Shown: positions 34,710-44,489, numbered from the stretch's first letter. The stretch is 64,000 nucleotides of DNA from JBCBTD01 sp039818825 (GCA_039818825.1 JBCBTD010000006.1:48746-112745); one strand, 5' to 3'. Numbers and translations: made by a program. The notes: generated by a model from the sequence alone, not told the origin.

Positions 34710-36067
34710 CGCCGTTCCTCCACATATGGGTTCTTGCCGGTCCGACGGCGCCATCGGATCGGCACGCCTTGGAAGTCGAAGGTCTCGCGCAGGCTGCCGG
34801 CGAGGTAGCGGAGATAGCTCTCCGGCAGCTCGTCCAGCTGATTGCCGAACAGCACGAACGTCGGCGGCCGCCCCTTGGCCTGGGTGGCGTAGCGCAGCTT
34901 GATCCGCCGGCCTTTGATCAACGGCGGCGGGTTGGCGTCGATGGCGTCGCGGAACCACCGGTTCAGGCCCGCCGTCGGCACGCGGTGGTTCCAGCGCTCG
35001 TGCTGGGCGACGACCGCTCGCATCAGCGCCGGCAGCCCGGCGCCGCCGGTCGCCGACACCGGAACGGCCGGCACGCCCTTGGCTTGGGCGAGTTCGTGGT
35101 CGAGCCGCGCCCGGACCTCCTTCAAGAGCAGGCGCGGCTCGTCGATCAGGTCCCACTTGTTCAAGGCGATCACCAGCGCCCGGCCCTCGCGGACGACGAG
35201 ATCGGCGATGGCCTGGTCCTGGCGCTCGAAGGGCTGGGTCGAGTCGACGACCAGCAGACCCACCGCGGCGAACTTCAGCGCCTGCAAGGTCGCCGACGTC
35301 GAGATCTTTTCCAGGCTGCCCGGCTCGATCCGCGCGCGCCGCCTGAGCCCGGCCGTGTCGACCAGCTCCAACTCGGTCCCCTCGAACTGCCAGCGCACGC
35401 GCACGGCATCGCGGGTGAGGCCCGGCTCCGGGCCCGTCAACAGACGGTTCTCGCCGATCAGCCGGTTGACCAGGGACGATTTCCCGGCATTCGGCCGACC
35501 GACGACGGCCAGTTGGACGAGCCCGTCGCCAGGCCCTGCGTCGTCATCGGCCTCGGGTTCCGGCGCCGCTGGGACGAACGGACGGATCGCTTCGGCCAGT
35601 TCGCCCATGCCCTGGGCATGGGCAGCGCTGATCGTCACGGCCTCACCGAAGCCGAGCCGCCAAGCCTCGGCCATGGCCGTGGCACCGCCGTCGCTCTCGG
35701 CCTTGTTGGCGACCAACAGGATCGGCTTGCCGCGGCCACGGAGCGCGGATGCCAGCGTTTCGTCGAGCGCCGTCACCCCGACCTTGGCGTCGATCATGAA
35801 CAGGCCGAGGTCAGCCTCGTCGAGCCCGATCTCCGACGAGCGGCGCAATCGCCCGGCCAGCGTCTCCGGGTCGGCCTCTTCCATGCCGGCGGTGTCCAGA
35901 ACCTGGAACTCGAGGTCGAACAGTCGGCCGGCGCCGAAGAGGCGATCGCGGGTGACGCCCGGCGTGTCGTCGACGATCGCCGTCCGCCGTCCGACCAGCC
36001 GGTTGAAGAGCGTCGACTTGCCCACGTTGGGACGGCCGAGGATGGCAACGGTCAGCGTCACGGGCAC
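34706..36067 (-). CDS. der: Ribosome assembly GTPase Der (EngA)
   Basis: A 453-residue double GTPase: first domain G1 GRPNVGKS, DTPG and NKAE; second domain GRPNAGKS with DTAGL and NKWD; then a KH-like C-terminal domain ending KNPYVEERR. Der is essential for 50S subunit maturation. The gene is the third of a minus-strand operon (YfgM-like, bamB, der, SDR), an arrangement common in Alphaproteobacteria. Start ATG gives MPVTLTVAILGRPNVGKS. Confidence 0.96.
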   Translation of the reverse strand: MPVTLTVAILGRPNVGKSTLFNRLVGRRTAIVDDTPGVTRDRLFGAGRLFDLEFQVLDTAGMEEADPETLAGRLRRSSEIGLDEADLGLFMIDAKVGVTALDETLASALRGRGKPILLVANKAESDGGATAMAEAWRLGFGEAVTISAAHAQGMGELAEAIRPFVPAAPEPEADDDAGPGDGLVQLAVVGRPNAGKSSLVNRLIGENRLLTGPEPGLTRDAVRVRWQFEGTELELVDTAGLRRRARIEPGSLEKISTSATLQALKFAAVGLLVVDSTQPFERQDQAIADLVVREGRALVIALNKWDLIDEPRLLLKEVRARLDHELAQAKGVPAVPVSATGGAGLPALMRAVVAQHERWNHRVPTAGLNRWFRDAIDANPPPLIKGRRIKLRYATQAKGRPPTFVLFGNQLDELPESYLRYLAGSLRETFDFQGVPIRWRRRTGKNPYVEERR

Positions 36068-36091
36068 CGCCTGCGGGACGATCAGAAGCGG

Positions 36092-37423
36092 CTACCGATA
36101 AACGTTCAGAACACCGTTGTCGTCCAGGAGCATCAGACGGCCGTCCGCGACCACCGGCGGCAAGGTCACGCCATCCGCGATCTCGATCATCTCGACGACG
36201 GCGCCGGTGCCTGGCGACAGGATCGCCAGCTCGCCTCTGGAGCCGGCGACGAGAAGGCGGCTGCCGGCGAGAATCGGCGCGGTCCAGTACAGTCGCCCGC
36301 TTTCCGGGTCTTCGGGCCGGCGGAAGCGCTGGAGCTGCGTCGCCCAGCGGATGCCGCCCGTGGTCATGTCGAGCGCAACGACCTCGCGTTCGGTGGTCAC
36401 GACGAAAACCACCTCGCCCGCGACCCACGGCGTCTCGGCGGTGGCCAGCCGCTGGTCCCAAAGCCGTCGCCCGGTCTGCAGGTCCAAAGCGGCGATCTCG
36501 CCGCCATGCCCGGCGACGATCACCCGGCCACTCGGGTCGATGACCGGCGACGCGCGAATGTCGGCGATCTGGCCGACCGCGACCGTGCGTTGCGGTCGTT
36601 GCACGGCATCGAGCCAGATCGGCTCGCCGGTTTCCAGGATCAGGCCGTAGACCTCACCGGACGAGTAGGGGACGACGACCAGCCCGTCGGTCGTCGCCGG
36701 CGATGCGCCGCCGAGGATCGCCGCGGCCTCGGCGAAGCCCTGGTGGACCCAAAGCTGCGAGCCGCTGACCGCGTCGAGGGCGAAGGTCTGGTTGTCGGCG
36801 GTGATCACGAGAACGATCCGGCCCACCAACGTCGGCGCCGCGCGGATCGGGGCGCCGACGTCGGTCGACCAGATGACCTCGCCGCTCTGGCCGTCGATCG
36901 CTGCGACCTCCCCCGCGGCGGTCGCGACGAACACACCGCCACCGCTGGCCGCGAGCCCGGCGCCGAGGCGGCGGTCGCTGTCGAGGTCGAACTGGCGACT
37001 CCATAGCTGCTCGCCGTTGACCAGGTTGAACGCTTGCACCTCGGCGGTCGCGTCGGTGACGTAGACGACGCCGTTGTCGACGACCGGCTGTCCGGTCAGC
37101 CGACTGGTCATACTGTTGCCGCGGCCGACGTCGGCACGCCAATCCTGGCCCAGATTACCGTCGAGCGCGACGTGGACCAGGCTGTGGCTGGCATCGCCGC
37201 CGGTCTGCGGCCATTCGGCGTTGGTCCGGACCGGCGGCAGGACCAGCGGGCTCGCGGCAAGCGCGGGGTCCGCCTGCAGGGTCGAATCGATCAGCATCAC
37301 CGACTGCCGTTCGCCCTGCAGCGGCGGGTCTTCTTCGTCGCCGCCGAGCCAACCGAGGCCGCAGCCGCCGAGCGCCAGCGGCAGCAGCAGCAACACGATG
37401 CGTGCGCCTGGAGCCGGCTGCAT
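36092..37423 (-). CDS. bamB: Outer-membrane assembly lipoprotein BamB-like
   Basis: A 443-residue lipoprotein: signal with lipobox LGGCG (Cys at about residue 21), then seven to eight PQQ-type beta-propeller blades with units such as GQPVVDNGVVYVTDATAEVQAF and GLVVVPYSSGEVYGL. In other bacteria BamB is a scaffold of the BAM complex that inserts outer-membrane proteins. It lies between the YfgM-like gene and der with a 24-base gap to der, so all are likely cotranscribed. Confidence 0.88.
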   Translation of the reverse strand: MQPAPGARIVLLLLPLALGGCGLGWLGGDEEDPPLQGERQSVMLIDSTLQADPALAASPLVLPPVRTNAEWPQTGGDASHSLVHVALDGNLGQDWRADVGRGNSMTSRLTGQPVVDNGVVYVTDATAEVQAFNLVNGEQLWSRQFDLDSDRRLGAGLAASGGGVFVATAAGEVAAIDGQSGEVIWSTDVGAPIRAAPTLVGRIVLVITADNQTFALDAVSGSQLWVHQGFAEAAAILGGASPATTDGLVVVPYSSGEVYGLILETGEPIWLDAVQRPQRTVAVGQIADIRASPVIDPSGRVIVAGHGGEIAALDLQTGRRLWDQRLATAETPWVAGEVVFVVTTEREVVALDMTTGGIRWATQLQRFRRPEDPESGRLYWTAPILAGSRLLVAGSRGELAILSPGTGAVVEMIEIADGVTLPPVVADGRLMLLDDNGVLNVYR

Positions 37424-37426
37424 CGA

Positions 37427-38083
37427 TCAGCCGTCCCCGTCCAACGCGGCGACCAGCTCGCGGGCGCGGATACGCAGCGGTTGCGGCGCCTCCGGGTCGG
37501 TCTCCAGATCGCGGAGCATCTCCAGCGCTTCGTCGCGATCGCCGGCGCGGAGCAGGGCGCCGGCCAGCAGCTCCCGCGCCGTGAACCGCCAGGGCCCGAC
37601 GGCGCCGAGCGGCCGCAGCTCGGCGATCAGCGTGTCGGGTGCTTCCGTGTCCATCCGCGCGAGGATGTCGAGTAGTTGCGCCAGCTCGCGATAGAGGTCC
37701 GGCGCGCTGCCGTCCCCAGCCAGGGCTTGCAGCGAAGCGACCGCCGCGTCCGGTGAGCCGGCGGCCTCGTGCAGCTGGGCTGCGGTGAGGCGCGCCACGG
37801 CGTCGTAGCCGCCATGCGCATCGGCGGCCACCTCGTCCAGGGCGGTCGCGGCGGTGGCGGCATCGCCGCCGGCTTCGGTCAACGCAGCGTCGAAGGCCAG
37901 GGCGTCGCTGGCCTGCCGGCGTTCTTCCAGATTGTGCCAGCCGACCCAGCCGGCGGTGCCGACGACCAGCGCCACGGCCGCAGCGATGATGTAAGTGCCA
38001 TAGCGCTGCCACAATGCTGTCGCGCGGTCCTGGCGGAGTTCTTCGTCGACTTCGCGGATGAATGCGTCAGGGTCTTGGGCCAC
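37427..38083 (-). CDS. YfgM-like TPR membrane protein
   Basis: A 218-residue protein starting at GTG 38083. It has a short N-terminal cytoplasmic part (AQDPDAFIREVDEELRQDR), one transmembrane helix (YIIAAAVALVVGTAGWVGW) and TPR-like helical repeats (ARLTAAQLHEAAGSP; ELLAGALLRAGDRDEALEML) in the periplasm. YfgM-type proteins assist the Sec translocon and periplasmic chaperones and sit next to bamB. An upstream extension of the frame exists but lacks a suitable start. The stop is three bases before bamB. Confidence 0.85.
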   Translation of the reverse strand: MAQDPDAFIREVDEELRQDRATALWQRYGTYIIAAAVALVVGTAGWVGWHNLEERRQASDALAFDAALTEAGGDAATAATALDEVAADAHGGYDAVARLTAAQLHEAAGSPDAAVASLQALAGDGSAPDLYRELAQLLDILARMDTEAPDTLIAELRPLGAVGPWRFTARELLAGALLRAGDRDEALEMLRDLETDPEAPQPLRIRARELVAALDGDG

Positions 38084-38208
38084 GTTTCCGAACTCGGTTG
38101 GGGATGCCCGTCTTGTCCAGGCTCGCGCGGGGTTGGTATGCAAGCCTCGCGCGGTTGACAAGGATCGCATCGGGTCGGTTCGCCGTCCATGCCGTGGAGG
38201 GATGCCTC

Positions 38209-38781
38209 ATGAACCGCCTGTTCGTCGCTCTCGACCTGCCCACTTACGCCAAAGATGCGATTTCTGTCATGCAGCAGGGCTTGCCGGACGTGCGTTGGTC
38301 TGACTCCGACACCCTGCACGTGACGCTGGCGTTTCTCGGTGAGGTGGATCGCCCGACCTTCCGAGAATCGATGGAGGCTCTGGCTGACGTCGAGACCGCG
38401 CCATTCGCCCTCGAACTCGCGGGCCTCGGCCACTTCCCGCCGCGCGGTGAGCCGCGCCAGCTCTGGGTCGGCGTCAAGGCGGTGCCCGAACTGGTTCAGC
38501 TGCAAAAGCGCGTCGAGCGTGCCCTTCGCGACATCGGCGTGGCGATCGAGCGGCGTCGCTTCCTGCCGCACGTGACCATCGCCCGCTTTCGCTACCCGCC
38601 ACCCCAGCCGCGCCTTCAGGCGTTCTTCCACCGTCACGGCTTGTTTCGGTTGCCGCCGCTCCCTGTCAGCGCCTTCCACCTCTACTCCAGTTGGCTCGGC
38701 AACGGCCCCGCGCACTACGAGATCGAGGCGTCTTACGAGCTGGTACCGGGCGCCGAGGAAGACGTCGCCGCCGGGCGCTGA
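38209..38781 (+). CDS. thpR: RNA 2',3'-cyclic phosphodiesterase
   Basis: A 190-residue protein of the 2H phosphodiesterase family. Both signature His motifs are present: LHVTLAFLGE near residue 42 and PHVTIARFRY near residue 125. It opens 2',3'-cyclic phosphate RNA ends in vitro; its in vivo role is unclear. GTGGAGG precedes the ATG at 38209. It is divergent from the YfgM-like operon. Confidence 0.92.
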   Translation: MNRLFVALDLPTYAKDAISVMQQGLPDVRWSDSDTLHVTLAFLGEVDRPTFRESMEALADVETAPFALELAGLGHFPPRGEPRQLWVGVKAVPELVQLQKRVERALRDIGVAIERRRFLPHVTIARFRYPPPQPRLQAFFHRHGLFRLPPLPVSAFHLYSSWLGNGPAHYEIEASYELVPGAEEDVAAGR

Positions 38782-38879
38782 GCCGCCCCGGCCGGCACTG
38801 TCGCCGTTCTGTCGCGAAACGGTCGTCGCTTCGTCACGATTGCCGCCTAGCTGGTCCTCGGACTGCAGGAGGACGGATG

Positions 38880-40022
38880 ATGGCGACGAAACGGGTGGCG
38901 ACGTCGGCGACCCTGGCCTTGCTGCTGGCGGCGCCAGCGATCGCGCTCGAACTCGGCGACGCGCCGTCGATTCAGAGTGCCGAGTTCCTCGGCGAAACGT
39001 TCCTACCGCTTGGCCTCGACGTCGATGGCACGCGCCTGCTCGGGCTTTCGGGCCTCGCCCGCATGGGCGACAGCGACACCTATGTCGCCATCAGCGACGA
39101 CACCGACGGGCCGGCGCGCTTCTACACCCTGACGATCGATCTCGCCGACGGCCGGCTCGACGACGGCGACGTGGTCGTTGCCGGCGTGACGATGCTGGGC
39201 GGCCCCGACGGTGATCTGCCGGCCGGCTCGTTCGACCTGGAGGGCATCGCACTCGATCCTGGGGCCGAGACGTTGCTGGTCGCGTCCGAAGGTCGCGGTA
39301 ACGGCCCGACCGACGCCCACGCGCCGTTCGTCCATCGCTACGCCCTGGACGGCAGCTTCGTCGGCGAATTCGCCCTGCCAGCCCGCTACGATCAGACCGC
39401 GGAGGGCGGCTGGGGTGTCCATGACAGCGGCGGCTTCGAGTCGCTCGTCTACACGGCAGACTTGGGAACGTTGTGGTTGGCGGTCGAAACGGCGTTGCAG
39501 CAGGACGGCGCCAAGCCGACCTTGGACGCGCCGAGCCGGTTGCGGATCATGCGTTGGGACACGACCGATCACCTGCGTCCGTCGCTCGAGGCGGAGTACG
39601 TCTACGAGCTGTCGCCGCGCCAGGGCTCGACGATCCTGGCGAGCGACGAAGGCGGCGACCGCTCGATGGTGGACCTCCTGCCGCTCGACGACACGTCGCT
39701 CCTGGTCCTGGAGCGCGAATGGATCGGCGGCGAGCCGCGGACCAACACCCGTCCGATCGCGCTCTACGAGATCGATACGGCTGACGCCGAGGACGTGTCC
39801 AAGATCGACCCGCTGACCGGCGACGAAGTACTGGTCGAGAAGCGTCTCGTCCTCGACCTCGACGTGCTCCGCCAGGAAGGCCTGGTGGAGCGGATCGGGA
39901 GCTTCGAGGCGATGATCTTCGGCCCGACCCTGGACGACGGCCGTCGCACGCTGATCCTCGTCGAGGACAACGACGATGGCGTCGATACCCAGATCATCGC
40001 GTTCGCCGTCGAGCTTCGCTGA
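38880..40022 (+). CDS. Secreted phytase-like esterase domain protein
   Basis: A 380-residue protein with a signal peptide (SATLALLLAAPAIA, cleavage near residue 22). The mature part fits the 'esterase-like activity of phytase' beta-propeller family: LLGLSGLARMGDSDTYVAISDD, FDLEGIALDPGAETLLVASEGRG, GGFESLVYTADLGTLWLAVE, and the acidic LILVEDNDDG end. Function in phosphate release is inferred from family name only. AGGAGG is 7 bases before the ATG at 38880 and 4 before an adjacent ATG (38877), so the later one is preferred. Confidence 0.82.
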   Translation: MATKRVATSATLALLLAAPAIALELGDAPSIQSAEFLGETFLPLGLDVDGTRLLGLSGLARMGDSDTYVAISDDTDGPARFYTLTIDLADGRLDDGDVVVAGVTMLGGPDGDLPAGSFDLEGIALDPGAETLLVASEGRGNGPTDAHAPFVHRYALDGSFVGEFALPARYDQTAEGGWGVHDSGGFESLVYTADLGTLWLAVETALQQDGAKPTLDAPSRLRIMRWDTTDHLRPSLEAEYVYELSPRQGSTILASDEGGDRSMVDLLPLDDTSLLVLEREWIGGEPRTNTRPIALYEIDTADAEDVSKIDPLTGDEVLVEKRLVLDLDVLRQEGLVERIGSFEAMIFGPTLDDGRRTLILVEDNDDGVDTQIIAFAVELR

Positions 40023-40112
40023 TGCGCGACGACGTTCGGTACCGTCGCGGTTGATCCGCTGAAAGAGCTCCTCGAGCCGGATGGGGTCGCGGAGCTGAGC
40101 ACCGCGGGCGAG

Positions 40113-41579
40113 GTGGCGGCCGGGGTGGCGATCGAGTCGCGGACGGTCCAGGCGTGGATCGACGAAAGCCCGCGGTGGCAGGACGGCACGACCGTCGCGT
40201 CGACGCCGATGACGCCGATGCAGCTCCGCATTTGGGCGCTCGCCGCGGCCGGAAAGTTCTTCGAGGGCATGGTCGTCTTCATGACCGGGGTGGCGCTGCC
40301 CCTCATCGCCATCGAATTCGGACTAGGCCCCTTCGAACACGGTCTCGTCACGGCGGCGTCGCTCTTCGGCATCCTGGTTGGCGCCAGCCTGCTCGGTGGT
40401 CTGGCCGACAGCCTGGGCCGGCGGACGATGTTCATCGCCGAGATGATCATCTTCACCGCGTTCCTCGTTGCCGTCTGTTTCAGTACGAGCTTCTGGTTCT
40501 TGTTGGTCTGCCTGCTTGGTCTCGGCATCGCCCTCGGCTGCGACTACCCGACCGCCCACGTGATGATCTCGGAGACGATGTCGTCGAGGGTGCGTGGCCG
40601 GCTCGTCTTGGGCGCCTTCGCGTTTCAGGCGGTCGGTGCCTTGTTCGGGACCGTCGTCGGCTATCTGATCCTCGCCAATCTGCCGGAGATCGACGCGTGG
40701 CGGTGGATGTACGCTGCCGGCGTCGTTCCTGCGGTGGTGGTCGTCGTCCTGCGCTTCACGGTCGTCGAAACGCCACACTGGCTCCACCATCGCAACCGCG
40801 TCGAAGATGCCGAGCGTAGCATCCTCCAGCTCTTGCGGCGGACGCCGCCCTATCCCAAGCACGTCAGCTTGGCGAAGCCTCGGCATCGTGCCGACCAGGC
40901 GACGTCGAGGCGCGGCTACGGTGCCTTGTTCTCGAAAAAGCACCGAAAGGCGACGATCCTGGCGTCGGTGCCGTGGTTCCTTCAGGACCTCGGCACCTAC
41001 GGCATCGGCATCTTCACCCCGCTCATTTTGGTCTCCACCCTCGGTCAGGGGAAAGAACACGCCACGTCGGTGGCCGACGTCGTGCAAAACGACATGTTGG
41101 CGGCCCAAGGTGCGGCGATGATCGACGTCTTGCTGATCGTTGGCATCGCCTTCGCCATCCTGCTGGCGGATCGCGTGGGCCGCATGCCGCTGCAGATCGT
41201 CGGCTTCGTCGGCTGTGCCGTGGGCCTGGCGATCGCCGCGCTCTCGGCAAGCTTCGACGGGGTGACGCAAACGCTCATGATCTTCGCCGGCTTCATGCTG
41301 TTCAACTTCATGACCAACATGGGGCCGAACGCCCAGACCTACCTGATTGCCGGCGAGGTCTTTCCGACGGAGATCCGCGCGAAAGGTGCTGGCTTTGCGG
41401 CCTCCTTCGCCAAGGTCGGGGCGGTGATCACCGCGTTCCTGTTTCCCATTCTGTTGCTGTGGATCGGCACGGGCGCCTTGCTTTGGATCCTGGTCGGCAC
41501 CTCGCTGTTCGGGGCCATCCTGACCTGGTGGGTACGGATCGAAACCGCGGGGAAGAACCTGGAAGACCTTCACCGCTAG
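40113..41579 (+). CDS. MFS transporter (sugar/metabolite porter type)
   Basis: A 488-residue 12-helix membrane protein starting at GTG 40113. The motif A loop GGLADSLGRRTMF after helix 2, GCDYPTAHVMISE in helix 4-5, WRWMYAAGVVPA, the second-half loop DRVGRMPLQIVG and VFPTEIRAKGAG are all MFS landmarks of the sugar- and aromatic-acid-type porters. The cytoplasmic N-tail is about 40 residues long, with WIDESPRWQDGT; no ATG exists upstream in frame, so the exact start is uncertain. Substrate unknown. It is convergent with the methyltransferase gene. Confidence 0.85.
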   Translation: MAAGVAIESRTVQAWIDESPRWQDGTTVASTPMTPMQLRIWALAAAGKFFEGMVVFMTGVALPLIAIEFGLGPFEHGLVTAASLFGILVGASLLGGLADSLGRRTMFIAEMIIFTAFLVAVCFSTSFWFLLVCLLGLGIALGCDYPTAHVMISETMSSRVRGRLVLGAFAFQAVGALFGTVVGYLILANLPEIDAWRWMYAAGVVPAVVVVVLRFTVVETPHWLHHRNRVEDAERSILQLLRRTPPYPKHVSLAKPRHRADQATSRRGYGALFSKKHRKATILASVPWFLQDLGTYGIGIFTPLILVSTLGQGKEHATSVADVVQNDMLAAQGAAMIDVLLIVGIAFAILLADRVGRMPLQIVGFVGCAVGLAIAALSASFDGVTQTLMIFAGFMLFNFMTNMGPNAQTYLIAGEVFPTEIRAKGAGFAASFAKVGAVITAFLFPILLLWIGTGALLWILVGTSLFGAILTWWVRIETAGKNLEDLHR

Positions 41580-41622
41580 AGCATCGTTCGCCCGTTCCGT
41601 GCCGCCCGCGCGGAGCCTCCCG

Positions 41623-42711
41623 TCATGCAGCGTCTCTCCGCGCTACGAACCAGACGTTCATCGGATCGTGAGGTAGCACGTGGCGTTCGACCGAGCCGAA
41701 GCCGCCGCCGCGCAGCATCGCGTCTGCGGTCTCCCACCCCCACATCGTGCCCAATCCCTCGCCGCCCTGGCCGATGGAGACGGGTGTGCAGTGCGCGCAG
41801 GAGATGGCGTAGAGGAGCGATGCCATGGGGAAATCGAGGTTGTTCTGCAGATGCGCCGAGCCGCCGATGTCCTGCATCAGATAGACGCCGCCCGAACGCA
41901 GCGCGCCGTGGATGCCGGCGACCAGGCCGGCTGGATCTTTCTGATCGTGGACGGCATCGAAGCTGGTCACCAGGTCGTAGCGCTCCTGCTCGTCGAAGTT
42001 GCTCAAGTCCTTGGTGAAGAACCGCAGGTTGTCGACGCCGGCGGCGGCGTGCCGGGCGTCCTGGATGGCGTCGTCGCAGAGGTCGTAGCCGGTGAAGCGG
42101 CTGGCCGGGAAAGCTTCGGCCATGGCGATCAGCGCTTGGCCACGGCCGCAGCCGGCGTCGAGCACGTCGATCCCGGCCGCCAACCGGGCGGTCAGGCCGT
42201 CGACCAAGGGCAACAGGACGTCGAACAGGTGAGCCACGACCGTTTGGCCGCTGTCTTCGGCCATGAACGCGTGGAAGCACGGGTAGTCGGCGTAGGTCGT
42301 GCCCTCGCCGGTGGCGAAGCACTGTTGCAAGCGCTCTTCCGCAGCGCCGATCATCGCGACGGTTTGGGCGTAGACGGCCACGTTGCCGAGCGGCGCATCG
42401 CGCGTGAGGCAGGCTGCGTGAGCATCGGGCAGGTGGTAGCGCCCGGCCTTGGGCTCGAAAGCGACGATGGCCGCCGTCACCATCACCGCCAGCCACTCGC
42501 GGACGTAGCGCTCGGCCAGCCCGGCTCGCTCGGCGATCTCGGCGCTGGTCGACGGCGGGTGGCCCGCCATCGCGTCGAACAGGCCGGTGCGATGGCCGAG
42601 CGACAGCATCACGGCCTGTGCACCGGCGTCGATGATGCCGCAGGCGCGTTCGAGGAAGACCTCGGCGGCCCGGTTCTCGGTGAGCGCGGCCGCTGCCATG
42701 TCGGTCTGCAT
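41623..42711 (-). CDS. SAM-dependent methyltransferase with N-terminal winged helix
   Basis: A 362-residue protein. Residues 25-110 form a winged-helix dimerisation segment (GHRTGLFDAMAGHPPSTSAEIAERAGLAERYVREWL), and residues 155-340 a Rossmann methyltransferase with DVLDAGCGRGQAL and FTGYDLCDDAIQ motifs. O-methyltransferase-like proteins with this layout are common. GGAG lies 7 bases before the ATG at 42711. It is divergent from a GlxA-type regulator 125 bases away, so its expression may depend on that regulator. Confidence 0.82.
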   Translation of the reverse strand: MQTDMAAAALTENRAAEVFLERACGIIDAGAQAVMLSLGHRTGLFDAMAGHPPSTSAEIAERAGLAERYVREWLAVMVTAAIVAFEPKAGRYHLPDAHAACLTRDAPLGNVAVYAQTVAMIGAAEERLQQCFATGEGTTYADYPCFHAFMAEDSGQTVVAHLFDVLLPLVDGLTARLAAGIDVLDAGCGRGQALIAMAEAFPASRFTGYDLCDDAIQDARHAAAGVDNLRFFTKDLSNFDEQERYDLVTSFDAVHDQKDPAGLVAGIHGALRSGGVYLMQDIGGSAHLQNNLDFPMASLLYAISCAHCTPVSIGQGGEGLGTMWGWETADAMLRGGGFGSVERHVLPHDPMNVWFVARRDAA

Positions 42712-42836
42712 GTCTTGTCTCCAGTCGCTCGTCAGTGCCCGGCGATGGGCTTGGGCCGATCGTCTACCGGCTACGGTCGCCTGGCTGTTAGAGTGGAAAT
42801 GGACAAGATCGAGGCATTCGTGCCATCGTCGTTCGC

Positions 42837-43874
42837 ATGGTTCCGTTCGACGATCGGCCGCAACGGCCACCGCGCATCTGTCTTCTGGCGACGCCCGAGA
42901 GCACGCCGGCGACGCTCTTGGGGCTCCACGAGGTCTTGGCGACGCTGGAGCCCGCTTGGGTCGGCCTCACCGCCGACCGAGACTTCCGAGCGCCGTTCGA
43001 CGTCCAGATCGTCGGCGAAGCGAAGGGCTGGTTGCGGATGGCGCACGGCTTCTCCGTCGAGGTGCAGGCGGCCATCGCCGACGTTCCTGCTGCCGATGTG
43101 GTCATCGTTGGCGATCTCGACCTCGACCCCGGCGCCGATCACCGAGGACGTTGGCCAGCCATCGGCGCTTGGCTCCGGCGGATCCACGGGCACGGCGGTA
43201 CCGTCTGCACCGTTTGCTCCGGATCGGTGCTGCTCGCCGCCACCGGACTGCTCGACGGCCGCACCGCGACGACCCATTGGGGCTTCGTCGATACGTTCGA
43301 GCGCTGGTTCCCCGCGGTGATTCTACGGCCGGAGCGCATCCTCGTCGCGGTGCCGGACGACGCGCGGATCGTCACCGCCGGTGGCGTAGCGTCGTGGCAG
43401 GACTTGGCCCTCTACGTCGTGGCTCGCTTCCACGGCGAGGCGGCGGCGATCAACGCGGCCAAGCTCTTCCTGCTCGGTGACCGCAGCGAAGGGCAATTGC
43501 TCTACGCCGCCAGGCTCCGTCCCCGCCGCCACGACGACGCCGTCATCGCCGACTGCCAGGCATGGATCGCCGACACCTACGCCTTGCCGACGCCCGTCGC
43601 CCGCCTGACCGAACGCTCGGGCCTGCCCGGGCGGACCTTCAAACGGCGCTTCAAGGCGGCCACCGGCTTCGCCCCGGTCGACTACGTCCAGATGCTGCGG
43701 ATCGAGGAGGCGAAGCAGCTCCTGGAGCGGAGTGCCGAGCCGGTCGACGCGGTCGGCCGGATCGTCGGCTACGACGACCCGGCTTCGTTCCGCCGCCTCT
43801 TCAAGCGGTCGACCGGCGTCACCCCAAGCCGCTACCGACAACGATTCCGGAGTCTGCCCGGTCGACTGGGCTGA
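42837..43874 (+). CDS. GlxA-type AraC-family regulator
   Basis: A 345-residue protein of two parts: an N-terminal DJ-1/PfpI-like domain (ADVVIVGDLDL; GGTVCTVCSGSVLLAATGLLDGRTATTHW) with the class-typical Cys in VCSGS, and a C-terminal AraC double helix-turn-helix (LTERSGLPGRTFKRRFKAATG; GRIVGYDDPASFRRLFKRSTG). Such proteins activate catabolic operons in response to small ligands. It is divergent from the methyltransferase. The next plus-strand gene starts 72 bases after it. Confidence 0.88.
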   Translation: MVPFDDRPQRPPRICLLATPESTPATLLGLHEVLATLEPAWVGLTADRDFRAPFDVQIVGEAKGWLRMAHGFSVEVQAAIADVPAADVVIVGDLDLDPGADHRGRWPAIGAWLRRIHGHGGTVCTVCSGSVLLAATGLLDGRTATTHWGFVDTFERWFPAVILRPERILVAVPDDARIVTAGGVASWQDLALYVVARFHGEAAAINAAKLFLLGDRSEGQLLYAARLRPRRHDDAVIADCQAWIADTYALPTPVARLTERSGLPGRTFKRRFKAATGFAPVDYVQMLRIEEAKQLLERSAEPVDAVGRIVGYDDPASFRRLFKRSTGVTPSRYRQRFRSLPGRLG

Positions 43875-43946
43875 ACGGGGCCGGCTTGCGTTCGTTGGCC
43901 GTGCGATGGATGGTCATTGAGGTGCGTGACAACGGAGGTGCAGCCC

Positions 43947-44489
43947 ATGGCCCGCTCGATCTCCATGCTCGCCGGCGCTTTCCTCCTTGCGTCCAGTCTC
44001 AGCTCCGGCGGTCTCGCGGCCGATGGTGACGTGGCTGGCGGCGTCATCGAGTGCCTTCCTGTAGTCGGCACCTTCCTGACGACGAAGTACGAGGACGGCG
44101 CCGATGGCACTGCGCCCATCGGTCGGAGCCTGCTCTCGCTCACCAACGGCGGTCACGCCTTCTTCACGGACTCGGCGGAGGCAGGCGTCCCGGGCTTCCA
44201 GCCGTTCAGCGATGCCCGCGGCGCCTGGCGCTGCACCAAGAACGACGGCGGCGAGATCGAATTCACCCTGGTGATGCTGGACTTCACTTTTCCGACGGCG
44301 GCGCAGCCGGACCAGAAGATCGCGCGGATCGACACACGCGCCTCGTTCGTCGTCGAGGCGGGGCGGCTGTCCGGCCGTACGGTCGTGTCCTTCGCCGACC
44401 TCTACAGCGACCCGTCGGACGCCGAGGCGTTCGCCGATCCGATCGCGTACCGGTTCGAGGGCACCAAGATCGAGGTGCCGGCGGAGTAG
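43947..44489 (+). CDS. Secreted protein of unknown function
   Basis: A 180-residue protein with a good signal peptide (SMLAGAFLLASSLSSGGLA, cleavage near residue 24). The mature domain is beta-rich: VIECLPVVGTFLTTKYED, SLLSLTNGGHAFFTDSAE, GAWRCTKNDGGEIEFTLVMLDFTFP, and ends in YRFEGTKIEVPAE. GGAGG precedes the ATG at 43947 by 8 bases, so translation is well supported. I do not recognise the family. A secreted ligand-binding or lipocalin-like role is possible but not shown. Confidence 0.7.
   Translation: MARSISMLAGAFLLASSLSSGGLAADGDVAGGVIECLPVVGTFLTTKYEDGADGTAPIGRSLLSLTNGGHAFFTDSAEAGVPGFQPFSDARGAWRCTKNDGGEIEFTLVMLDFTFPTAAQPDQKIARIDTRASFVVEAGRLSGRTVVSFADLYSDPSDAEAFADPIAYRFEGTKIEVPAE

Noticed and set aside
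34769..37006. Open frame of 745 codons on the plus strand
   Set aside because: Opposite der and bamB, both firmly identified. A shadow frame.
42780..42836. In-frame upstream extension of the methyltransferase
   Set aside because: The extension has no ribosome site; the ATG at 42711 has GGAG at a suitable distance.
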